Assembly: GCF_014205335.1 (NCBI RefSeq)
Contig: NZ_JACHNH010000001.1
Location: 6,938,501 to 7,002,500 of the forward strand
Direction of reading: 5' to 3'
DNA: 64,000 nucleotides
From: Amorphoplanes digitatis
GTDB taxonomy: Bacteria; Actinomycetota; Actinomycetes; Mycobacteriales; Micromonosporaceae
This document shows, in pieces, positions 25,289 through 34,363 of this stretch (the stretch's first letter is position 1; every line of letters begins with the position of its first letter). The notes below the pieces were generated by a model. The model saw only the letters and a list, made by a program, of their open reading frames with translations. It was not told the origin of the DNA and did no database searches. Made by a program: the position numbers and the translations under genes.

Positions 25289-27088
25289 GTGGCACAACCC
25301 GCATACGTGCAGGGCACTCTGGACACCCTCCTGAGCGCCGACGGCTCCGTCGACCCGGCGGCGCTGTCCCTGCGAGACACGACGTTCGTGGTCCTCGACC
25401 TGGAGACGACGGGCGGCGCACCCGACGGCGGCGGCATCACCGAGATCGGTGCGGTCAAGGTCCGCGCGGGCGAGGAGCTGGGTGTGCTCGGCACCCTGGT
25501 CAACCCCGGTGAGCGCGTGCCGCCGTTCATCACGGTGCTGACCGGCATCACCGAGGCGATGCTCGCGCCGGCGCCGCCGATCGAGGCGGTGCTGCCCAGC
25601 CTGCTGGAATTCCTGCGAGGAGCGGTGCTCGTCGCGCACAATGCGCCCTACGACGTCGGCTTCCTCAAGGCGGCCTGCGCCCGGCACGGCCACACCTGGC
25701 CGCAGCTGCGGGTGCTGGACACCGCGGCGCTGGCCCGACGGGCGCTGACCCGCGACGAGGTGCCCAACCGCAAGCTCGGCACGCTCGCGCAGTTCTTCCG
25801 CGCGGCCGTCCAGCCGACCCACCGGGCCCTCGACGACGCCCGGGCCACCGTCGACGTGCTGCACGGCCTGATCGAGCGGCTGGGCAGCTTCAAGGTCCAC
25901 ACCCTGGGCGACGCGATCGAGTTCGCCAAGGCGGTCACGCCGACCCAGCGCCGCCAGCGCCACCTCGCCGACAACCTCCCGCACGTCCCGGGCGTCTACG
26001 TGTTCCGTGCCGCTGACGAGCGCCCGCTCTATGTCGGCACGTCGGTCGACATCGCCACCCGGGTGCGCAGCTACTTCACGGCGAGCGAGAAGCGGGCCCG
26101 GATGTCGGAGATGATCGGCGCCGCGACCCGGGTGGAGGCCGTCGAGTGCGCGCACTCCCTCGAGGCCGAGGTGCGCGAGCTGCGGCTGATCGCGGCGCAC
26201 GCCCCGCCCTACAACCGCAGGTCGAAATACCCGGACCGGGTGGTCTGGCTGAAGCTGACCGCGGAGGTGTTCCCGCGGCTGTCGGTGGTCCGCCAGCTGG
26301 CCGACGACGACGCGGCCTATCTCGGCCCGTTCTCCTCGCGCCGCACGGCCGAGCTGGCCGCGGCCGGGGTCTACGACGCCGTGCCCCTGCGCCAGTGCAC
26401 CCACAAGCTCTCGACGAAGACGATCACGCCGGCGTGCGCGCTGGCCGAGCTGGGCAGATGCCCGGCGCCCTGCGAGCACGAGATCACCCCGGAGGAATAC
26501 GGCGCGCGGGCCGCCCTGCCCTTTCGCACGGCGACCTACGGCGACCCGCAGCCGCTGGTCGACGCCCTGCTGGCCCGGATAGAGGCGCTGTCGCAGCGGC
26601 AGCGCTACGAGGAGGCGGCGGTGATCAGATCCCGGCTCGTGGCGCTGTTGCGCGCCACCGTCCGCATGCAACGGCTGGGCGCGCTGACCAGCCTGGGCGA
26701 GCTGGTCGCCGCCCGGCGCAACGACGCATACGGATGGGAGATCATCGTGGTGCGGCACGGGCGGCTGGCCGCCGCGGCGACGTCGCCGCCCCGGCTGCAC
26801 CCGCGTCCGACGCTCGACATGGCGCGCGCCACGGCCGAGACGGTCCTACCCGGACCGGGCCCGGTGCCGGCGGCGTCGGCCGAGGAGACGGAGCGGATTC
26901 TCGCCTGGCTGGAGCGACCCGACACCCGGCTGGTGGAAACTTCTGGCGACTGGGTGTCACCGGCTCGTGGCGCAGCGCGGTTCACTACCCTGCTCACCAG
27001 GGCCGAGGCGGCGGCGTCGATAAGAGACTCGTCCGTTCGCTCATCGGTAACTGGCCATTCGGATGACGCTCGCTCGCTTAGGCTGTAG
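25289..27088 (+). CDS. DEDDh exonuclease fused to UvrC-like GIY-YIG nuclease
   Basis: A 599-residue two-nuclease protein. The N-terminal DnaQ-type 3'-5' exonuclease (about 25-195) keeps VLDLETTG, HNAPYDVGF and HRALDDA. A GIY-YIG domain (about 225-305: GVYVFRA, YVGTSVDI, RVRSYF) follows. Next comes a four-Cys block C-x12-C-x7-C-x3-C (QCTHKL to CPAPCEH), which matches the Fe-S-type cysteines of UvrC, and a UVR-like helix (RYEEAAVIRSRL). The UvrC C-terminal RNase H-like nuclease is absent. Mycobacterial Rv2191 has this layout, as I recall. It probably acts in excision repair. The GTG at 25289 has no ribosome site; an AT-rich TTTAAAT lies 9-15 nt before it, suggesting leaderless expression. Confidence 0.9.
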   Translation: MAQPAYVQGTLDTLLSADGSVDPAALSLRDTTFVVLDLETTGGAPDGGGITEIGAVKVRAGEELGVLGTLVNPGERVPPFITVLTGITEAMLAPAPPIEAVLPSLLEFLRGAVLVAHNAPYDVGFLKAACARHGHTWPQLRVLDTAALARRALTRDEVPNRKLGTLAQFFRAAVQPTHRALDDARATVDVLHGLIERLGSFKVHTLGDAIEFAKAVTPTQRRQRHLADNLPHVPGVYVFRAADERPLYVGTSVDIATRVRSYFTASEKRARMSEMIGAATRVEAVECAHSLEAEVRELRLIAAHAPPYNRRSKYPDRVVWLKLTAEVFPRLSVVRQLADDDAAYLGPFSSRRTAELAAAGVYDAVPLRQCTHKLSTKTITPACALAELGRCPAPCEHEITPEEYGARAALPFRTATYGDPQPLVDALLARIEALSQRQRYEEAAVIRSRLVALLRATVRMQRLGALTSLGELVAARRNDAYGWEIIVVRHGRLAAAATSPPRLHPRPTLDMARATAETVLPGPGPVPAASAEETERILAWLERPDTRLVETSGDWVSPARGAARFTTLLTRAEAAASIRDSSVRSSVTGHSDDARSLRL

Positions 27089-27162
27089 GGCACGGCGCAC
27101 GAAGCCGTGAAAATCGGTGGGATCCGTGCGTGGTCACGGTCGATCGGTGAGGGGGTGTCCGA

Positions 27163-28956
27163 GTGGACGTCGACGCCGGCCACGGCGCCGCCCTTGGACG
27201 CGCCCTGCCCTCCACTCCCGGCGATATCCCGCTCTCCCGCCGGTTGCGCTCGTTCCTCAGCTTTCAGGGCAACGAGGACGATCCAGTCACCACCCTCACC
27301 CGCACCCACCGTCACATCCATCCCTCCGCCGACGCGGGCGTGCTGCGCCGCAGCTACGCCGTCGCGGAGAACATGCACCGGGGACAGTTCCGCAAGAGCG
27401 GCGACCCCTACATCACCCACCCGCTCGCGGTCGCGCAGATCTGCGCCGAGCTGGGCATGGACACGACGACGCTGGTCGCGGCGCTGCTGCACGACACGGT
27501 CGAGGACACCAGCTACACGCTGGAGACGCTGCACGGCGACTTCGGCCCCGAGGTGACGCACCTGGTCGACGGCGTGACCAAGTTCGACAAGGCGTTCTAC
27601 GGCAAGGTCGCCGAGGCCGAGACGATCCGCAAGATGATCGTCGCCGCCGGCAAGGACGTCCGGGTCCTGGTGATCAAGCTGGCCGACCGCCTGCACAACA
27701 TGCGCACGCTCGACGCCCGCTCACCCGCCTCCCGGGCCCGCATCGCCACGGCCACCCTCGACGTGCTGGTGCCGCTCTGCGACCGCCTCGGCATCCAGGC
27801 ACTCAAGCGCGACCTCGACGACGTGGTGCTCTACCACCTGGAGCCGGACTCCTACGCCCGCATCGACGAGCATGTGAAGAACCGCCCGGGCTGGTCCGAG
27901 TACCTCGAGGATGTCAAGACGAAGGCGTCGACGGCGCTGCGCCGCTCCCGGGTGGACGCCAAGGTGGCACCCCGGCCCCGGCACTACTACTCGATCTGGA
28001 AGGACACGGTCGCGGGCGGCCACCCGGTGCCGCTCGACCTGCCCCGCATCGCGGTGATCGTCGACGGCCCCGAGACCGACTGTTACGCCGCGCTCGGCGC
28101 GATCCACGGCCAGTGGCGCCCCGTGGCCGGCCGGTTCAAGGACTTCATCGCCTCCCCGAAGAACAACCTCTACCGCTCCCTGCACACCACCGTCACCGGG
28201 CCCGACGGCCGCCTGGTGGAGGTGCTCATCAGGACGGTCTCGATGCACCGCTGCGCGGAATACGGCGTGGCGACCGGCTACCGCTACCCCAAGTCCGCCG
28301 AGGCGGCCGAGACACCGGGCGCCGACCAGCTCACCTGGCTCAAGCGGGTGCTCGACTGGGAGCAGGACACCACCGACGCCGGCCAGTTCCTCGCGTCGCT
28401 GCGCTGCGACCTCGCCGAGGGCCAGATCCAGGTGTTCGCGCACGGCAACACCTACGACCTGCCGGCCGGCTCGACCCCGGTCGACCTGGCCTACGAGCTG
28501 AGCGCCGACAAGGGCGACGGGACCCTCGCCGCGACGATCAACGGCCGCCTCGCGCCGCTGAGCTCCCCGCTGCGCGACGGCGACGTGGTGGAGATCTTCA
28601 CCGAGACCGACGGCCACGTCGACGTCGAGCCGGGTGCCGCGCCGCGGGGACCGCGCAAGGAGTGGCTCGGCTTCGTCAAGTCGACGCAGGCCCAGATGCA
28701 GATCAACCGCTTCTTCGCGGAGGAGAACGCACCCGGCATCAGCATCGTCGACAAGGTACGCCTGGGCCGCGCGACGATCGGCCTGACGCTGCGCAAGCAC
28801 GACCGCGGCCTGGCGAGCGAGGTGCCGCTGCGCCGCCTCGCCGAGGAGCTGGGCTACCCCGACCTGGAGACCATGCTGGTCGCGGTGACCGAGCGCAATC
28901 TGGAGCCCGACCAGGTGGTCGAGCAGCTCATCGCCCTGGTGGACCACCCGGACTGA
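27163..28956 (+). CDS. RelA/SpoT-family (RSH) paralogue with intact HD hydrolase and altered synthetase domain
   Basis: A 597-residue RSH protein, shorter than typical full-length Rel (about 720-850) and lacking the C-terminal zinc-finger/ACT part. The HD hydrolase domain (about 55-210) keeps H86, the LLH110-D111-x-x-E114-D115 motif, VDGVTKFDK and the D176 motif KLADRLHN. The synthetase domain (about 265-375) keeps RFKDFI and E354, but the usual VEVQIRT reads VEVLIRT, the GxR strand lacks its Arg, and AAHW reads ATGY. A TGS domain lies at about 422-482. The family makes and degrades (p)ppGpp; here hydrolysis looks secure and synthesis doubtful. GTG 27163 follows GAGGGGG. Confidence 0.88.
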   Translation: MDVDAGHGAALGRALPSTPGDIPLSRRLRSFLSFQGNEDDPVTTLTRTHRHIHPSADAGVLRRSYAVAENMHRGQFRKSGDPYITHPLAVAQICAELGMDTTTLVAALLHDTVEDTSYTLETLHGDFGPEVTHLVDGVTKFDKAFYGKVAEAETIRKMIVAAGKDVRVLVIKLADRLHNMRTLDARSPASRARIATATLDVLVPLCDRLGIQALKRDLDDVVLYHLEPDSYARIDEHVKNRPGWSEYLEDVKTKASTALRRSRVDAKVAPRPRHYYSIWKDTVAGGHPVPLDLPRIAVIVDGPETDCYAALGAIHGQWRPVAGRFKDFIASPKNNLYRSLHTTVTGPDGRLVEVLIRTVSMHRCAEYGVATGYRYPKSAEAAETPGADQLTWLKRVLDWEQDTTDAGQFLASLRCDLAEGQIQVFAHGNTYDLPAGSTPVDLAYELSADKGDGTLAATINGRLAPLSSPLRDGDVVEIFTETDGHVDVEPGAAPRGPRKEWLGFVKSTQAQMQINRFFAEENAPGISIVDKVRLGRATIGLTLRKHDRGLASEVPLRRLAEELGYPDLETMLVAVTERNLEPDQVVEQLIALVDHPD

Positions 28957-28987
28957 GACCGGTGCGCCAAGCCGCTAGCCTTGCGGT

Positions 28988-29503
28988 GTGAAACTCCCTC
29001 GGCGGTTGCGTGGCGTCGCGTACCAGACGTTCTACCGGCTGCCGCACCCCGTGCGCCGTCGCCTCGTGCGCCTGATCGTCCCCAAATACCTGGTCGGCGC
29101 GGTGACCATCGTCCGCGATTCCGAGGCCGCCGAGCCCGGCCGCCTGCTCCTGCTGCGCCAGCCGCCGGGACGGCGCTGGGGCCTGCCGGCCGGCCTGCTC
29201 AAGAAGGCCGAGGCCCCGGCCGTCGGCGCGGCCCGCGAGCTCGCCGAGGAGTCCGGCGTGCTGCTCGACCCGGACGCACTGACCCCGGCGGTCCCGAACG
29301 CGATCATCCACCCCAAGGGCTGGGTGGACACCGTCTTCCTGGCCGAGGTGCCGGCGTCGACGACCCCGCTGGTGGTGGACGGCGGCGAGGTCCTGGAGGC
29401 GGACTGGTTCCACCTGGACGACCTGCCGCCATTGACCCCGAACACGGCGCTCCTGCTGGGTGTCTACGGCTTGGGCCCGCTGGCCGTGCAGCAGGCCTCG
29501 TGA
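28988..29503 (+). CDS. NUDIX hydrolase
   Basis: A 171-residue NUDIX-fold protein that hydrolyses a nucleoside diphosphate linked to another group. The NUDIX box appears at about 70-92 as G-L-L-K-K-A-E-x7-R-E-L-A-E-E-S-G, matching Gx5Ex7REUxEExGU, so metal binding and catalysis are expected. The N-terminal 30 residues are basic (KLPRRLRGVAYQTFYRLPHPVRRRLVRL). The GTG at 28988 was chosen as the first in-frame start after the RSH stop (31 nt). It overlaps the downstream nucleotidyltransferase by 4 nt (GTGA), implying coupling. The substrate is unknown; nucleotide sugars are a reasonable guess given that neighbour. Confidence 0.88.
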   Translation: MKLPRRLRGVAYQTFYRLPHPVRRRLVRLIVPKYLVGAVTIVRDSEAAEPGRLLLLRQPPGRRWGLPAGLLKKAEAPAVGAARELAEESGVLLDPDALTPAVPNAIIHPKGWVDTVFLAEVPASTTPLVVDGGEVLEADWFHLDDLPPLTPNTALLLGVYGLGPLAVQQAS

Positions 29504-30324
29504 GCATCTGCGCCGTGGTGCTCGCCGCCGGGGAGGGCCGGCGGCTGCGCCCGCTCACCGAGCTGCTCCCCAAGGCGCTCTGCCCGGTGGGCAACGTGGC
29601 CCTGCTGGACCGGGCGCTCGCCCGGATCGCCGGCCTCGGCCTCACCGGCCCGTCCGACGTGGCGGTCAACGCGGCCTACCTGGCCGACCAGGTGGTCACG
29701 CACGTCGGCGACCGGGCACACCTCTCGGTGGAGCCGGACGGCCCGCTGGGCACCTCGGGTGGCGTCGGCCGCCTGCTTCCCTGGATCGACGGCCGCGGCG
29801 CCCTGGTCGGCAACGCGGACGCCTACCTGTCCGACCCGCACCGCGAGCCCGGCAAGGACATCGCGGCCCTGCTCGACGGCTGGACCGGCCGGACCGTGCG
29901 CATGCTCACCCGGCCCCTGCCGCCGGGCGCGACGGGCGGCTTCAGCGGGCAGCGCTTCGCCGGTTTCTCCCTGATCCCCTGGAGCTACCTGCACGTCCTG
30001 GCGGACCGGCCCGCCGACCTCGTACGCACGGTCTGGCGCCCGGCGGAGGCGGCCGGCGACCTGGAGCTGGTCACCTACGACGGCGCGTACATCGACACCG
30101 GCACGCCGGCGGACTACCTGCGGGCGAACCTGCACGCCGCGGCCGGCCTGAGCGACCCGTCGGCAACGGTCGACGGGCGGGCGGAGCGGTCGGTGGTCGG
30201 CGCGGGCGCGCGGGTGCACGGCTCGGTGACCGACTGCGTGATCTGGCCGGGCGCGACGGTGGCGTCGCACGAGTCCCTCACGGGCGCGATCCGGGCCGGG
30301 AGCGGCCTGACGGTCACCGCCTGA
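29500..30324 (+). CDS. Nucleotidyltransferase (NTP-sugar pyrophosphorylase-like)
   Basis: A 274-residue protein of the NTP_transferase family. The signature loop VVLAAGEGRRLRPLTELLPKAL opens the protein and GNADAYLSD supplies the metal-binding Asp. GTSGGVGRLLPW and IDTGTPADYLRANL follow, and the C-terminus has short left-handed-helix-like repeats (SVVGAGARVHGSVTDCVIWPGA). These features fit glucose-1-phosphate thymidylyl- or mannose-1-phosphate guanylyltransferase-type enzymes, which supply nucleotide sugars; a supply role for mannosyl lipids (PimB' nearby) is speculative. The start GTG overlaps the NUDIX stop by 4 nt. Sugar and nucleotide specificity are not resolved. Confidence 0.85.
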   Translation: MSICAVVLAAGEGRRLRPLTELLPKALCPVGNVALLDRALARIAGLGLTGPSDVAVNAAYLADQVVTHVGDRAHLSVEPDGPLGTSGGVGRLLPWIDGRGALVGNADAYLSDPHREPGKDIAALLDGWTGRTVRMLTRPLPPGATGGFSGQRFAGFSLIPWSYLHVLADRPADLVRTVWRPAEAAGDLELVTYDGAYIDTGTPADYLRANLHAAAGLSDPSATVDGRAERSVVGAGARVHGSVTDCVIWPGATVASHESLTGAIRAGSGLTVTA

Positions 30325-30393
30325 CCCGCACCGCCCTGCCTGCGCGTGGATAGCATGAAGCGAATCATCCGCCCTCATAGCCGAGGAGACCGC

Positions 30394-30681
30394 GTGAACA
30401 CCGCGATCGTGCACATCGACTGCGCCACCGACTCGATTCCGGAGGTCGCGGAGGCGCTCGCCGCGCTGCCCGGCGTGAGCGAGGTCTATTCGGTCGCCGG
30501 AAACGTCGACCTGATCGCCATCGTGCGCGTTCCGCGCTTCGATGACATCGCCGAGGTCATCGCGGGCCGGATCTCCAAGACGCCCGGCGTGCTCAACACC
30601 GAGTCGCACATCGCCTTCCGCGCCTACTCGAAGCACGACCTCGAGGACGCGTTCGCGATCGGCCTGCCCGACGCCGACTGA
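30394..30681 (+). CDS. Stand-alone Lrp/AsnC ligand-binding (RAM) domain protein
   Basis: A 95-residue protein consisting only of the alpha/beta RAM domain of Lrp/AsnC regulators (TAIVHIDCATDSIPEVAEALAALPGVSEVY, VAGNVDLIAIVRV, ISKTPGVLNTESHIAF). No helix-turn-helix is present. Such small proteins assemble into octameric rings and bind amino acids or other small ligands. The GTG at 30394 follows GAGGAG by 7 nt. It converges on the qcr operon across a strong bidirectional terminator. What it controls, if anything, is unknown; it may modulate a full-length Lrp elsewhere. Confidence 0.88.
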   Translation: MNTAIVHIDCATDSIPEVAEALAALPGVSEVYSVAGNVDLIAIVRVPRFDDIAEVIAGRISKTPGVLNTESHIAFRAYSKHDLEDAFAIGLPDAD

Positions 30682-30703
30682 GCGTCCCCACCGCCAGGAT
30701 GCG

Positions 30704-30730
30704 AAAAAGGGGGCCCCGAGGGGCCCCCTT
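30704..30730. terminator. Bidirectional terminator between the RAM protein gene and qcrB
   Basis: An 11-bp perfect stem (30707-30717 with 30720-30730), rich in GGGGGCCCC, has five A bases (30704-30708) on its left that become a U tract for minus-strand transcripts. It therefore ends qcrB well and probably the RAM gene too. Confidence 0.88.
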
Positions 30731-30743
30731 CGTCGTGCGTTCG

Positions 30744-32369
30744 CTACTGCTGCTGACCCGAGGTGATCTCCTCGCGCTCCTCGCGCGCGGTCACCGGCGG
30801 CATCCCCGGCGAGACCGGCGCCTCGGCCGGCTTCTCCACCGGGTAGAAGAAGCCCTTCACCGCCGGCGCCAGGGCGCCCAGGCGGTTCATCTTCTTCGGG
30901 ATGACCCAGCCCGCGTAGTCCAGCGGCAGCGGGTGGCCGTGGTCGTCCACCGGGCCGAGCGGCTGGTGCACCTCCACGAACCGGCCGTCGGGCAGGCGCT
31001 TGATGATGCCCGTCTCCGTGCCGTGTGCCAGGACCTCACGGTCGTGCTGTTGCAGACCCAGGCAGATCCGGGCCGAGATGAAGTACGCCAGCGGCGGCAG
31101 GATCACCAGGCCGATGCGGCCGGCCCAGGTCATCGCGTTCAGGCTGATGTTGAACTTGTCGGCGATCACGTCGTTGCCGCCGGACAGGGTCGCGACGATG
31201 AAGAACGTAAACGCCATCGCGCCGAGGCCGGTGCGCTCCGGGTTGTCCCGGGGACGCTGGAGCAGGTGATGGATGCTCTTGTCCTTCAGGCGCCGCGCCT
31301 CGATGAAGGGGTAGAACATCGGAACCGTGGTCAGCGCGCCCAGGCCGACGACCGCCGGCCAGAACAGCGGCGGGATCACGTAGCCGTCGCCGATCGGGAT
31401 GTCGATCTGCCAGGCCGGCATCAGTCGCACCAGGCCGTCCATGAACATGACGTACCAGTCGGGCTGGCTCGCCGAGGAGACCTCGGACGCCCGGTACGGT
31501 CCGAACAGCCAGATCGGGTTGATCTGGAACATGCCGGCCATCAGCGCGATCACGCCGAAGACGGCCATGAAGAAGCCGCCCTGCTTGAGCGCGTACCGCG
31601 GGAACATGCGCTCGCCCACGACGTTGTCGTTGGTCCGGCCGGGGCCGGGCCACTGGGTGTGCTTCTGCGCGAAGACCAGGCCCAGGTGCACGCTGATCAG
31701 CGCGAGCAGGCCGCCCGGGATGAGCAGCACGTGCGCGATGTAGAAGCGGCCGATGATGAACTCGCCCGGGAACTCGCCGCCGAAGACGGACGCCGAGAGC
31801 CAGGTGCCGATGACCGGGATGGACAGCATGATCGCCGAGGCGATCCGCAGGCCGGTGCCGGAGAGGCCGTCGTCCGGCAGCGAGTAGCCGGTGAAGCCGG
31901 CGAGGAAGCCGAGCAGGAACAGCGCGACGCCGATCGCCCAGTTCGCCTCGCGCGGCTTGCGGAACGCGCCGGTGAAGAAGATGCGGGCCATGTGCACGAC
32001 GATCGACGCCATGAACAGCAGCGCCGCCCAGTGGTGCATCTGGCGCATGAACAGACCGCCGCGCACCTCGAACGACAGGTGCAGCGACGACGCGTACGCA
32101 CCGGACATCTCCACGCCGCGCAGCGCCGGGTAGGCGCCGTCGTAGACGACCTCGGTCATCGTCGGGTCGAAGAAGAGGGTCAGGAAGACACCGGTCAGCA
32201 ACAGGACGATGAACGAGAACAGGGCGATTTCGCCCAGAAGGAACGACCAGTGGTCAGGGAATACCTTGTTCAGCAGGCCGCGCAGCGGCGTGGCCGCCTT
32301 GTAACGGTCGTCGAGCCCCTTGCCGACGGCTGCGGGGACCTGAGCCAGGTCAAGCTTTCGACGCTTCAC
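30744..32369 (-). CDS. qcrB: Cytochrome bc1 complex cytochrome b subunit
   Basis: A 541-residue multi-helix membrane protein, the quinol-oxidising cytochrome b of the actinobacterial bcc complex. The b-type motifs are visible: paired His residues in helices with GYSLPDD and HMARIF, and the quinol-site region near [14 protein letters not shown] (the PEW-loop equivalent is PDWY). The C-terminal extension (about 120 residues after the core) is typical of actinobacteria. GTG at 32369 overlaps the qcrA stop by 4 nt. It is the last gene of qcrC-qcrA-qcrB and passes electrons from menaquinol to QcrC and then to the aa3 oxidase. The complex is the target of Q203-type inhibitors in mycobacteria. Confidence 0.96.
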   Translation of the reverse strand: MKRRKLDLAQVPAAVGKGLDDRYKAATPLRGLLNKVFPDHWSFLLGEIALFSFIVLLLTGVFLTLFFDPTMTEVVYDGAYPALRGVEMSGAYASSLHLSFEVRGGLFMRQMHHWAALLFMASIVVHMARIFFTGAFRKPREANWAIGVALFLLGFLAGFTGYSLPDDGLSGTGLRIASAIMLSIPVIGTWLSASVFGGEFPGEFIIGRFYIAHVLLIPGGLLALISVHLGLVFAQKHTQWPGPGRTNDNVVGERMFPRYALKQGGFFMAVFGVIALMAGMFQINPIWLFGPYRASEVSSASQPDWYVMFMDGLVRLMPAWQIDIPIGDGYVIPPLFWPAVVGLGALTTVPMFYPFIEARRLKDKSIHHLLQRPRDNPERTGLGAMAFTFFIVATLSGGNDVIADKFNISLNAMTWAGRIGLVILPPLAYFISARICLGLQQHDREVLAHGTETGIIKRLPDGRFVEVHQPLGPVDDHGHPLPLDYAGWVIPKKMNRLGALAPAVKGFFYPVEKPAEAPVSPGMPPVTAREEREEITSGQQQ

Positions 32370-33469
32370 GGCCGCTCCCAGAAGTCCGGCCCGACGGTTT
32401 CCTTGTAGTCCGACGCTGCCACGAAGAACCCCTCATCGTCTAGCTCGATGGGCAGCTGTGGCAGACGACGGCTGGCCGGACCGAAGATCGGGCGCGCATT
32501 GTCGGTGATCAGGAACTGCGACTGGTGGCACGGGCAGAGCAGCCGGTTGGTCTGCTGCTCGTACAGGCTGGCCGGGCAGCCGGCGTGGGTGCAGATCTTC
32601 GAGTACGCGATGAAGTTGCCCCACATCGAGCCGTCGTTCGTCGCATCGCCGTCACTCGCCGCCCGGGCCTGCGCCGCGTCCTCCGCCCGCAGGTGGATGA
32701 GCAGGGTCGGCGAGTCCGCGTACTGGTTGGTGGCGCCGTGCGGAATGCCGGGGAACACCGTGAGCTGGCCGCCGACGCTGACGTCCTCGGGCCGGATCGG
32801 GGTGCCGTCGGCGCGGGTGAGCCGCACCAGCTCGCCGTCGTTCGGCACCGGGTCGAACCCGGTGTGGAACAGGCTCGGCTGCGCGTCCTTGTGCGGGTTC
32901 TCGATCAGGCCGCCGACCAGCGGCGCGGCCGCGACCAGGCCGAGCGGCGCGAGGCCGAGGCCGATCGCGCCCTTGAGCAGCGGGCGCCGCTGAACGCCCA
33001 TCTCCTCGCCCAGGTACGCGATGGTCTGCCCGGTGATCAGGCGGTCCTCGTCGCTGGACGGCTGGTTGTGCCGGTCCTGGATCGAGACCTCGTGCGGCAG
33101 CAGCTTCTTGGCCCAGGCCAGGATCGCGAAGCCGAGCGCCAGCAGCGAGACGCCGAGCGAGATGCCCAGGATCGGGGTGTAGTAGTCGCTCCGCGCGTGG
33201 CCGAGCTCGAACTCCCACGGCCAGAAGATGTAGAAGCCGAGGAAGACCAGCGCGCCCGCGCCGCAGAGCAGGAACAGCAGCGCGATGTTGCGAACGACGC
33301 GCTTCTCCGCCTTGGAGTTCGGGCCCGGGAACTGCGACTCGTACGTGACGATCTCGATGTCGTCGCGCCGGGCGCCCTCGCGGACGATGTCGAACCGGGA
33401 CAGCCGCGGGTCGTTGACGTCGACCGGCTCGGTGCCGGGGCCGTGCGCCCCGTCCTTCACAACGCTCAT
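32366..33469 (-). CDS. qcrA: Rieske iron-sulfur subunit of the bcc complex
   Basis: A 367-residue Rieske protein with the actinobacterial three-transmembrane N-terminus (about 70-92, 105-128 and 170-195). The C-terminal Rieske fold binds the 2Fe-2S cluster through CTHAGC and CPCHQS. The ATG at 33469 gives an exact 4-nt ATGA overlap with the qcrC stop, preferred over the upstream start 18 nt earlier. It transfers electrons from quinol to the dihaem cytochrome c QcrC. Order qcrC-qcrA-qcrB with overlapping starts indicates one operon with ctaE upstream. Confidence 0.96.
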   Translation of the reverse strand: MSVVKDGAHGPGTEPVDVNDPRLSRFDIVREGARRDDIEIVTYESQFPGPNSKAEKRVVRNIALLFLLCGAGALVFLGFYIFWPWEFELGHARSDYYTPILGISLGVSLLALGFAILAWAKKLLPHEVSIQDRHNQPSSDEDRLITGQTIAYLGEEMGVQRRPLLKGAIGLGLAPLGLVAAAPLVGGLIENPHKDAQPSLFHTGFDPVPNDGELVRLTRADGTPIRPEDVSVGGQLTVFPGIPHGATNQYADSPTLLIHLRAEDAAQARAASDGDATNDGSMWGNFIAYSKICTHAGCPASLYEQQTNRLLCPCHQSQFLITDNARPIFGPASRRLPQLPIELDDEGFFVAASDYKETVGPDFWERP

Positions 33470-34314
33470 GACTTCCCCGCAATCCACAGCGCCGCGAAGA
33501 CCAGGATCGTGATGCCGACGATGAAGATCGCCAGGCCCTCGGTGACCGGGCCGTACCGGCCGAGGTTGAACAGGCCGCCCGGGTCCTTCTCCTGCTGCAG
33601 CTGCAGCTTGATGTACGTGATGATCTCCCGCTTCTCGTCCGGCGTCAGTTCGTTGTCGCCGAACACCGGCATGTTCTGCGGGCCGGTCAGCATCGCCGCG
33701 TAGATCTCCTCCTCGGTCGCGTCGTGCAGGCCGGGCGCGAACTTGCCGGACGAGAGCGCACCGCCGCCGCCGCCGAAGCCGTGGCAGGACGTGCAGTTGA
33801 GCCGGAACAGCGCGCCGCCCGCGGCCAGCGCCTCGGGGTTGTCCTTCAGGTCCACCGTCAGCGGGCCGCCGGGGAGCTGCGGGCCGCCGCCCAGCTCCTG
33901 GATGTACTGGCCGAGCTGCTTGGTCTGTGCCTTGTCGAACGCCGGCTGCTTCTGCTCGGCCTGCGCCTCCTGGCGGGCCATCGGCATGCGGCCGGTGCCG
34001 ACCTGGAACTCGACGGAGGCCGAGCCGACGCCGATCAGGCTCGGTCCGCGGCCGACCACACCCTCGGCATTGCGGCCATGGCAGCTGATGCAGCTGGTGT
34101 CGAAGAGCGCCTTGCCCTCCTGCGCCGAGGCGGAGAGCTGCCGCGTGTCCTCGGCGAACGCGCCCGGGGCGAATGCGGTGTAAACGCCGCCGGCCAGCGC
34201 GAGGGCGGCTAGCATGCGGGCCGCGGCGCCGAGGCGCCGACGCGCCCGGCTCGGCGCGGACCGCCGCCGGTTGAACACCCGGAAACGCCGTCCGGCGGGG
34301 GTGTCAGAAGTCAT
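33466..34314 (-). CDS. qcrC: Dihaem cytochrome c subunit of the bcc complex
   Basis: A 282-residue c-type cytochrome. An Arg-rich N-terminus leads into a signal/anchor helix (about 34-52, MLAALALAGGVYTAFAPGAF), followed by two haem c domains with CISCHG and CTSCHG and a C-terminal transmembrane helix (LAIFIVGITILVFAALWIA). Both haem motifs are complete, with Met ligands (GRMPM, MPVFG). In actinobacteria QcrC directly replaces a soluble cytochrome c as electron carrier to CtaC. The ATG at 34314 follows AGAGGGA; an earlier in-frame start adds no conserved sequence. It begins 49 nt after ctaE. Confidence 0.95.
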   Translation of the reverse strand: MTSDTPAGRRFRVFNRRRSAPSRARRRLGAAARMLAALALAGGVYTAFAPGAFAEDTRQLSASAQEGKALFDTSCISCHGRNAEGVVGRGPSLIGVGSASVEFQVGTGRMPMARQEAQAEQKQPAFDKAQTKQLGQYIQELGGGPQLPGGPLTVDLKDNPEALAAGGALFRLNCTSCHGFGGGGGALSSGKFAPGLHDATEEEIYAAMLTGPQNMPVFGDNELTPDEKREIITYIKLQLQQEKDPGGLFNLGRYGPVTEGLAIFIVGITILVFAALWIAGKS

Positions 34315-34363
34315 GGGTTTTGTCCCTCTGGGTTTTGACCTTGAAACTCTCACGGACGGGCGG

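Noticed and set aside
30699-32408. A 569-codon open frame antisense to qcrB
   Set aside because: It is highly charged with no domain, and the opposite strand is a clear qcrB.
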